Positions 7,621-11,554 of a stretch of DNA of 11,554 nt are shown here, one piece after another. The stretch is from JAENZQ01 sp964553505. GTDB taxonomy: Bacteria; Bacillota; Clostridia; Peptostreptococcales; JAAYPU01. The DNA lies in assembly GCA_964553505.1 (NCBI GenBank), contig CAZKKX010000075.1, positions 1 through 11,554 on the forward strand, read 5' to 3'. A program made the position numbers and the translations under genes. How positions within the stretch are numbered: position 1 is the first letter of the stretch; every line of letters begins with the position of its first letter. The notes beneath the pieces are model-generated. The model searched no databases. It was not told the DNA's origin and was given only the letters and a program-made list of their open reading frames with translations.

Positions 7621-8913
7621 ATGAATAATTTATCAACGCAAATAGAACAACGTGCTGTATTGGTGGGAGTTCAAATGGGAGAGGATATTACCTATTCTAT
7701 GGACGAGCTGTCTCAGCTTACAGAAGCGTCAGGCTGTGAAGTTATAGGCGAACTCATACAGAAGAAAGAAAAAATTGATTCGGCTTTTTATATTGGCAAA
7801 GGAAAGCTCGAGGAATTAAAGGATGTTTGTAATGATTTGGAATCGAGCATAGTTGTTTTCAATGACGAATTAACCGGAATTCAGCTTCGAAATATTGAAC
7901 AATACCTGGAGATAAAAGTAATTGATAGGACCATATTAATACTTGATATTTTCTCTAAAAGAGCCGTGTCAAAAGAAGGAAAATTGCAAGTAGAATTAGC
8001 TCAACTCCAGTATCGAATTCCCAGACTCGTCGGACTCGGAAAATCTCTTTCACGCACCGGTGGAGGAATTGGAACAAGGGGACCTGGTGAAAAGAAACTT
8101 GAAACAGACAGACGCCACATTCTCAGGAGAATGACCGATATTAAAAAGGAACTGAAAGAAGTTAAGAAAATCAGAGCAACGCAAAGAAGCAAAAGAGAAA
8201 AATCAGAAATACCTATAGTCGCATTGGTGGGATATACTAATGCCGGAAAGTCTACAATAATGAACAGGTTTTTGCAGATTGCCCACAAGAAAGAAAAAAG
8301 TGTCTATGAAGAAGATATGCTGTTTGCGACACTTGATACATTTCAAAGGAAAATAAAACTTGAAACAAAAGAAGCCTTTATTTTAATAGATACTGTAGGT
8401 TTTGTAAGCAAACTACCTCATATGCTTATTGATGCTTTTAAGGCAACACTTGAAGAGGTGCTTTATGCGGATTTGCTTATTCATGTGGTAGATGCTTCGT
8501 ATGAACATTTTCCTTTTCAAATGAATGTAACGGATAAAGTAATGAAGGAAATCAAAGCTGAAGATAGAAGAAGAATTACTCTTTTCAATAAGATAGATAA
8601 AATTAATTATGATAAAGGGATAATACCATCTGGAGAAGACATATTATATATTTCTGCTAAAAGCGGTGATGGAATGGACCGTCTTATTTCTAAAATTAGA
8701 GAAATTATTTTTTATGACAGGGTAGATGCTGTTTTGATGATACCGTTTAAAAACGGCGATATAGCATCGAATTTATGTCATAATACGATGGTAGATAAAA
8801 TGGACTACACCGAAAAAGGCATATATATTGAAACAAAGTTGCTGAAATCTGATTATAACCGATATAAACAATTTATCGTTGAAAAGAGGAAAGAAAATGG
8901 GAAAAGAATATAA
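7621..8913 (+). CDS. hflX: Ribosome-associated GTPase HflX
   Basis: HflX is a GTPase of the Obg/TRAFAC group that binds the 50S subunit and splits stalled or hibernating 70S ribosomes, notably after heat or antibiotic stress. The 430-residue protein has the N-terminal HflX nucleotide-binding-like domain with FYIGKGK (56-62) and VVFNDELTG, the glycine-rich linker RTGGGIGTRGPGE (145-157), then a basic coiled segment. The G domain shows G1 GYTNAGKS (204-211), the switch region FATLDT (235-240), G3 DTVGF (257-261), G4 NKID (323-326) and G5 SAK (345-347). A roughly 60-residue C-terminal domain follows. Its ATG is preceded by AGGTGA (7611-7616). The last codons overlap the next gene by 17 bases, so the two are probably co-translated. 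All GTPase motifs are intact. Confidence 0.97.
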   Translation: MNNLSTQIEQRAVLVGVQMGEDITYSMDELSQLTEASGCEVIGELIQKKEKIDSAFYIGKGKLEELKDVCNDLESSIVVFNDELTGIQLRNIEQYLEIKVIDRTILILDIFSKRAVSKEGKLQVELAQLQYRIPRLVGLGKSLSRTGGGIGTRGPGEKKLETDRRHILRRMTDIKKELKEVKKIRATQRSKREKSEIPIVALVGYTNAGKSTIMNRFLQIAHKKEKSVYEEDMLFATLDTFQRKIKLETKEAFILIDTVGFVSKLPHMLIDAFKATLEEVLYADLLIHVVDASYEHFPFQMNVTDKVMKEIKAEDRRRITLFNKIDKINYDKGIIPSGEDILYISAKSGDGMDRLISKIREIIFYDRVDAVLMIPFKNGDIASNLCHNTMVDKMDYTEKGIYIETKLLKSDYNRYKQFIVEKRKENGKRI

Positions 8914-9541
8914 AACAGTAGAAAAATATGCAGAAGGGGAAATAGTGATTGAGAAATCAAGGTTTATAGGATATGTTCAGCCTGTTAAGAATGAAGATGA
9001 AGCAGAGGGTTTTGTTGCAATGATAAAAAACAAGCATAAAGAGGCGACTCACAATGTTCCTGTATATCTACTTGGTGAGGATTATAAAGTGCAGAGATAC
9101 AGCGATGACGGGGAACCCAGTGGAACAGCAGGAATTCCTGTGTTGGAGATGTTAAAAAAGGAAGGCATAACTAATATTGCAGTTGTCATTACAAGGTATT
9201 TTGGCGGCATTAAACTTGGCACAGGGGGATTGGTTAGAGCATATACAAATACGGCAAAACTTGCATTAGATCATGCGGGAATAATAAAGAAGATTGAGCA
9301 TCAATTGAATAAAGTCAATATTGACTATACATTTTTAGGGAAAGTCCAAAGTGAATTACTAAATAAAGGGTATATTATAAAAGATATTGATTTCTCCGAT
9401 CGAGTTGATATATATGTCTATTCACAATGTGAAAAAACTTTAGATTTAAATAATATATTAGTTAATTTAACTAATGGGCAATGTCATATTGAGAACTTGG
9501 ATATTGAGTATATTAGCTTTAAAAATGGGGAAAAAGTATGA
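8897..9541 (+). CDS. yigZ: YigZ/YvyE family protein (IMPACT N-terminal domain, UPF0029)
   Basis: Members of this family share the bacterial/eukaryotic IMPACT domain; the eukaryotic relative modulates Gcn1/Gcn2 translational control, while the bacterial role is not firmly established. The 214-residue protein has KSRFIGYVQPV at 20-30, HNVPVYLL at 52-59, the hallmark YSDDGEPSGTAGIPVLEML at 68-86 and VVITRYFGGIKLGTGGLVRAY at 96-116. A C-terminal DUF1949-like ferredoxin fold starts near residue 135. The ATG at 8897 has GAGGA (8886-8890) six bases upstream, inside hflX, and gives the usual MGKEYKTV-type start; an upstream ATG at 8879 would add six residues without a comparable binding site. It overlaps hflX by 17 bases. 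The gene is intact and of normal length. Confidence 0.94.
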   Translation: MGKEYKTVEKYAEGEIVIEKSRFIGYVQPVKNEDEAEGFVAMIKNKHKEATHNVPVYLLGEDYKVQRYSDDGEPSGTAGIPVLEMLKKEGITNIAVVITRYFGGIKLGTGGLVRAYTNTAKLALDHAGIIKKIEHQLNKVNIDYTFLGKVQSELLNKGYIIKDIDFSDRVDIYVYSQCEKTLDLNNILVNLTNGQCHIENLDIEYISFKNGEKV

Positions 9542-9602
9542 GCTGATAAATTTAGATTAATGCCATATTACAGCTGGCTTACTCAAATTAATGGCGGGAA
9601 GT

Positions 9603-9658
9603 TTCTTGTTTGTTTTTATGAATAGAATCAAAATTAATGGGTAAATAAGAAACAAGAA
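9603..9658. repeat. Long-loop inverted repeat between yigZ and the CoA-binding gene
   Basis: TTCTTGTTT (9603-9611) and AAACAAGAA (9650-9658) are perfect 9-bp complements separated by 38 bases in the 149-base gap. The right arm ends about 20 bases before the GGAGG (9677-9681) of the next gene. A 10-base direct repeat AAATTAATGG (9585-9594 and 9631-9640) also occurs in this gap. No standard terminator is seen after yigZ. Either repeat could be chance in A+T-rich DNA. Confidence 0.3.
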
Positions 9659-9690
9659 TGAAGATAGCAATAAGTAGGAGGAATTATTTT

Positions 9691-10095
9691 ATGAATGAAA
9701 AATTAATGAGAGAAATGCTTTCAAAAAAGAAATGGGCTGTAATTGGAGCAACTCCAAACGAGGAAAAAACAGGTAACAGGATTGTAAAAAAACTATTGGA
9801 ACATGGGTATGAAGTATATTGTGTCAATCCATACTATGAAAAAGTTGAAGGACTGACTTGCTATAAGGATGTTGAGAGCTTGCCTGTTACACCTGACTGT
9901 GTAGATTTTGTGGTTTCACCAAGAGTAACGGAAAAATCAATTAAAAACTTAGATTCAAGCAAGATAAAGTATCTTTGGTTGCAACCGGGTTCCTACGATG
10001 AAGAGACTGCAAAGGCTGCCGAAGATAAAGGATTTCATGTGGTACATGAAGGTGCTTGCGTAATGATGGCAGTTGATATGATAGGCGCGATATAG
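9691..10095 (+). CDS. Small CoA-binding domain protein (YccU-like Rossmann fold)
   Basis: The 134-residue product is a single CoA-binding Rossmann domain of the type found alone in YccU-like proteins and as the N-terminal domain of succinyl-CoA synthetase alpha. Visible blocks are KKKWAVIGATPNEEKTGNRI (12-31, glycine-rich nucleotide loop), YEVYCVNPYYEKVEGLTCYKDVESLP (40-65), VDFVVSPRVT (71-80), the WLQPGSYDEET stretch (96-106) and the terminal VVHEGACVMM (117-126). The role of stand-alone members is poorly known; ligand binding is inferred from the fold. I chose the ATG at 9691, nine bases after GGAGG (9677-9681); the upstream in-frame ATG at 9658 would translate the binding site itself. The gene converges on the minus-strand TSUP pair with only ten bases between stop codons. 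No partner gene is obvious. Confidence 0.88.
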   Translation: MNEKLMREMLSKKKWAVIGATPNEEKTGNRIVKKLLEHGYEVYCVNPYYEKVEGLTCYKDVESLPVTPDCVDFVVSPRVTEKSIKNLDSSKIKYLWLQPGSYDEETAKAAEDKGFHVVHEGACVMMAVDMIGAI

Positions 10096-10105
10096 ATTTG
10101 GATTC

Positions 10106-10128
10106 TTATTTTTTTTTATAAAAAAATT
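10106..10128. terminator. Possible bidirectional A/T transcription end
   Basis: Between and within the convergent gene ends, nine T (10109-10117), AT, and seven A (10120-10126) form a 16-base perfect palindrome centred at 10118/10119. It overlaps the last codons of the minus-strand TSUP gene. There is no G/C stem, so termination efficiency would be doubtful; it is the only candidate end signal for either transcript. Confidence 0.25.
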
Positions 10129-10456
10129 CAATTAGACCAACAGCAAAAAGAAATATTCCGAATAGTTTTTTTAGAATATCGGGGGAGATATATACAGCTA
10201 ATAAAGAGCCGCCTATTGCCCCGATTATTCCAGATAAAATAATGGGGAGAGTCATTTTATACTCTATATTTTTATTCTTATGATGAATTATAAGTGCTGA
10301 AACTGCAGCCGGTATAAATACTACAAGATTAATGCCTTGGGATTGTTGTTGGGACAGTGGGGAAAAAAGGACAAGTGCGGGAATCAAGATGGTGCCTCCT
10401 CCAATTCCCATACCACTGATTATTCCCGAAAGCAATCCTATTATAAAATAAAGCAT
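10106..10456 (-). CDS. Half-length TSUP (TauE/SafE-like) membrane protein, second of pair
   Basis: This 116-residue hydrophobic protein looks like one repeat unit of the TSUP family, which moves sulfite, sulfonates or other small anions across the membrane. It has about four predicted membrane segments: residues 2-20, 40-58, 68-90 and 94-112. The family glycine motif GMGIGGGTILIP is at 15-26, QGINLVVFIP at 40-49 and a short basic C-terminus FFYKKK. Typical family members have about 250 residues with two such repeats, so this is half a transporter. Its ATG overlaps the stop of the upstream half by one base (TAATG), with AGGATGGTG just upstream, so translation is probably coupled. A working pore most likely needs pairing with the adjacent half. 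The substrate cannot be told from the sequence. Confidence 0.85.
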   Translation of the reverse strand: MLYFIIGLLSGIISGMGIGGGTILIPALVLFSPLSQQQSQGINLVVFIPAAVSALIIHHKNKNIEYKMTLPIILSGIIGAIGGSLLAVYISPDILKKLFGIFLFAVGLIEFFYKKK

Positions 10457-10800
10457 TAAAACACCATCCTTATGGCTGCGATAATCAGAACTATTCCAAA
10501 GAATTTTCTCAGCATTTTTGAGGAGATTTTATTTAAAACTTTAGCACCAATAATGCTTCCCAGAATACTACCCCCAGCCACCTTAAGGACCGGGACAATT
10601 TCTATATACCCATTTTTTATGTATATGAATGTACTAATAACAGATAAAGGAAAAATAATAAGGATTGCAGTAGCATGTGCTTTGTGTTCTTCTAGATTAT
10701 GTATGAATTCTAAAGACGGAACAACTATAGTACCTCCTCCGGATCCAAAGAAGCCATTTAGAAACCCTGAGACAATGCCGGTAAGCAATTTTTTAAACAT
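10456..10800 (-). CDS. Half-length TSUP (TauE/SafE-like) membrane protein, first of pair
   Basis: This 114-residue membrane protein is the upstream partner of the half-length TSUP protein that follows it on the minus strand. It carries GFFGSGGGTIVVP at 16-28, the same repeat motif as its neighbour, then HATAILIIFPLSV (42-54), a glycine-rich helix AGGSILGSIIGAKVLNKI (75-92) and a last helix FFGIVLIIAAI (100-110). About four membrane segments are predicted. The ATG at 10800 follows GAAAGGG on the minus strand with about eight bases between. The two halves are clearly related in motif order but differ in sequence, so they look like an old split or duplication, not a recent frameshift. The stop is a clean TAA joined to the next start. 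Substrate is unknown. Confidence 0.86.
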   Translation of the reverse strand: MFKKLLTGIVSGFLNGFFGSGGGTIVVPSLEFIHNLEEHKAHATAILIIFPLSVISTFIYIKNGYIEIVPVLKVAGGSILGSIIGAKVLNKISSKMLRKFFGIVLIIAAIRMVF

Positions 10801-10916
10801 TTGACTGCCCTTTCAGTTAAGAAATGTTTGCTAAAATCATTCTAATTTTTATTATTTAACAAAATTCTAAGTTTATCCTCAAGATCTTTTTAATTTCTTT
10901 GAATAAAGAATAAAAT

Positions 10917-10942
10917 TGTACGCACATTAATAATTGCATACA
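10917..10942. promoter_or_regulatory. Operator-like dyad in the divergent intergenic region
   Basis: TGTACGCA (10917-10924) and TGCATACA (10935-10942) form a 7-of-8 inverted repeat with a 10-base centre, so the half-sites are 18 bases apart, a spacing usable by a dimeric regulator. The right half overlaps the -35 box of the rightward promoter. The region lies between the divergent TSUP pair and the small membrane protein gene. Otherwise this 190-base gap holds only A+T-rich sequence. Confidence 0.3.
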
Positions 10943-10962
10943 GTTTTTTTTTAATATATAAT
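10934..10962 (+). promoter_or_regulatory. Candidate promoter of the small membrane protein gene
   Basis: A perfect TATAAT (10957-10962) lies 17 bases after TTGCAT (10934-10939). The -35 matches only TTG of the consensus. Transcription would start near 10969, about 22 bases before the ATG, and the ribosome binding site TAGGGGG (10978-10984) would be included in that short leader. Confidence 0.45.
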
Positions 10963-10990
10963 TGTTATACCAACGAATAGGGGGAATAAG

Positions 10991-11326
10991 ATGACAATAC
11001 TAACAAGTACATTTGCTTTTTTTGTTTCAATTATATGTGTAATTTATTTAGCACTTAAATTCAAGTATTTCAGGGATAATAAAGATAATATCCGGAAAAG
11101 GAGATTCAAGAATGTAGTAGATTTAACTTTTTCCGTTTCTATTCTTATTTTTTCGGTGATGCATGTTAATTCCTTTATTAATTCACTACAGAAAGGAATA
11201 GAACCGGAGTCTTATATCAGGTATATTGTTGTTTTAATAGTGGTATATTTTGTATGGGCATATGCCAATGTGAAAAAATTCAGAAAAGAACGCGAAAGCG
11301 TTGAAAACACAAGGAAGAAAAGATAA
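10991..11326 (+). CDS. Small membrane protein of unknown function
   Basis: I do not recognise this 111-residue protein. It has three predicted membrane helices at about 4-23, 42-62 and 75-93. A basic loop (FKYFRDNKDNIRKRRFK, 24-40) lies between the first two helices, and a strongly charged, mostly basic tail (KKFRKERESVENTRKKR, 95-111) ends the protein. By the positive-inside rule the loop after helix 1 and the C-terminus would both be cytoplasmic and the N-terminus outside. No catalytic or metal-binding motif is apparent. The ATG is preceded by TAGGGGG at six bases, an excellent site, and a TATAAT box lies upstream, so expression is likely. It sits alone between the divergent TSUP pair and the tRNA genes. 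Composition matches its neighbours, with no sign of transfer. Confidence 0.75.
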   Translation: MTILTSTFAFFVSIICVIYLALKFKYFRDNKDNIRKRRFKNVVDLTFSVSILIFSVMHVNSFINSLQKGIEPESYIRYIVVLIVVYFVWAYANVKKFRKERESVENTRKKR

Positions 11327-11356
11327 TAGAACGCGATAAAAAAAATAAAAATTGCG

Positions 11357-11385
11357 TTGACAAGGGTAAATTCTTGTGTTAATAT
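11357..11385 (+). promoter_or_regulatory. Promoter of the tRNA cluster
   Basis: A consensus TTGACA (11357-11362), a 17-base spacer and TAATAT (11380-11385) lie upstream of tRNA-Asn, giving a start near 11392 and a roughly 30-base leader. A perfect -35 box is usual for stable-RNA promoters. An A-rich stretch (11338-11351) just upstream could act as an UP element. A second AT-rich match, TATAAT at 11385-11390, is too far from the -35 (22 bases). Confidence 0.7.
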
Positions 11386-11421
11386 ATAATTCGTGCTCAC
11401 CCAAAAGGAAAGAAACAGTAT

Positions 11422-11496
11422 TCCAGAGTAGCTCAATGGTGGAGCACCCGGCTGTTAACCGGTAGGCTGTGGGTTCGAGTCCCACCTCTGGAGCCA
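11422..11496 (+). tRNA. tRNA-Asn (anticodon GTT)
   Basis: A complete 75-base cloverleaf can be drawn. The acceptor stem is TCCAGAG/CTCTGGA, followed by discriminator G and an encoded CCA. The D arm is GCTC/GAGC. The anticodon loop is CTGTTAA with anticodon GTT at 11454-11456. The variable loop has five bases, and the T arm is GTGGG/CCCAC around TTCGAGT. The anticodon stem is CCCGG/CCGGT, so the 27-43 pair is C.U, a mismatch, while the other four pairs are G-C. It is the first gene of the tRNA cluster. Confidence 0.97.
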
Positions 11497-11499
11497 TGT

Positions 11500-11554
11500 G
11501 GCCCTATGGTCAAGCGGTTAAGACACCGCCCTTTCACGGCGGTAACCCGGGTTC
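11500..11554 (+). tRNA. tRNA-Glu (anticodon TTC), cut by the window end
   Basis: Starting three bases after tRNA-Asn, the 5' acceptor strand GGCCCTA is followed by a D arm, then the anticodon stem CCGCC/GGCGG with loop CTTTCAC and anticodon TTC at 11533-11535. The variable loop TAAC and T stem CCGGG follow, and the window ends at TTC of the T loop. The missing part is about 20 bases. The visible sequence closely resembles bacillar and clostridial tRNA-Glu. Confidence 0.95.

Noticed and set aside
10472..10804. Plus-strand 110-residue open frame
   Set aside because: It is the shadow of the minus-strand TSUP gene, which has the family glycine motif, membrane segments and a ribosome binding site; the plus frame has none.
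10801..10990. CodY box or riboswitch in the divergent intergenic region
   Set aside because: AATTCTAAG-like pieces do not match the 15-base CodY motif well enough, and no conserved riboswitch core or terminator-type stem is visible.
11234..11497. Minus-strand open frame starting MAPEVGLEPTAYRL
   Set aside because: It begins on the antisense of tRNA-Asn. The APEVGLEPT-like start is a well-known false protein created by tRNA antisense translation, and the rest overlaps the membrane protein gene and the tRNA promoter.

Overview
The window is A+T-rich chromosomal DNA of an endospore-forming Firmicute, most likely a member of the Clostridia. Three points support this: strong GGAGG-type ribosome binding sites, CodY next to HslVU, and a YunB-type sporulation protein. 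Nothing indicates a phage, plasmid, transposon or CRISPR array. It is mostly an ordinary core region, and I did not find a convincing new multi-gene system. The points worth a second look are local ones.

Left part (1-6655, all rightward): the C-terminal part of a ComM/YifB-type Mg-chelatase AAA+ protein, then dprA (protects incoming DNA and loads RecA), topA (DNA topoisomerase I), hslV and hslU (two-part ATP-dependent protease) and codY (global nutrient regulator). topA, hslV and hslU are almost contiguous (4-base gap, then a 4-base overlap). codY has its own candidate promoter and ends in a clear intrinsic terminator at 6686-6716. In Bacillus subtilis trmFO (gid) and xerC (codV) lie between topA and clpQ/hslV; here both are absent.

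Middle part (6656-10095, rightward): a yunB-like sporulation gene with a TTG start, whose Shine-Dalgarno lies in a perfect inverted repeat; hflX (ribosome-associated GTPase), overlapping a YigZ/IMPACT-family gene by 17 bases; and a small CoA-binding Rossmann-fold protein.

Right part (10096-11554): two tandem half-length TSUP (TauE/SafE-like) membrane proteins on the minus strand, convergent with the CoA-binding gene. Facing away from them is an unrecognised small three-helix membrane protein with its own promoter and a possible operator dyad. Last comes a stable-RNA promoter with tRNA-Asn(GTT) and a tRNA-Glu(TTC) cut by the window edge.

The left-hand genes share DNA processing (ComM, DprA, TopA) and growth or nutrient-linked proteolysis and regulation (HslVU, CodY). 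hflX-yigZ is a translation-associated pair. The TSUP pair probably forms one anion transporter from two chains. The very first codon of the window, in frame with comM, reads TGA where the family has a conserved arginine; this may be a nonsense mutation or a sequence error.
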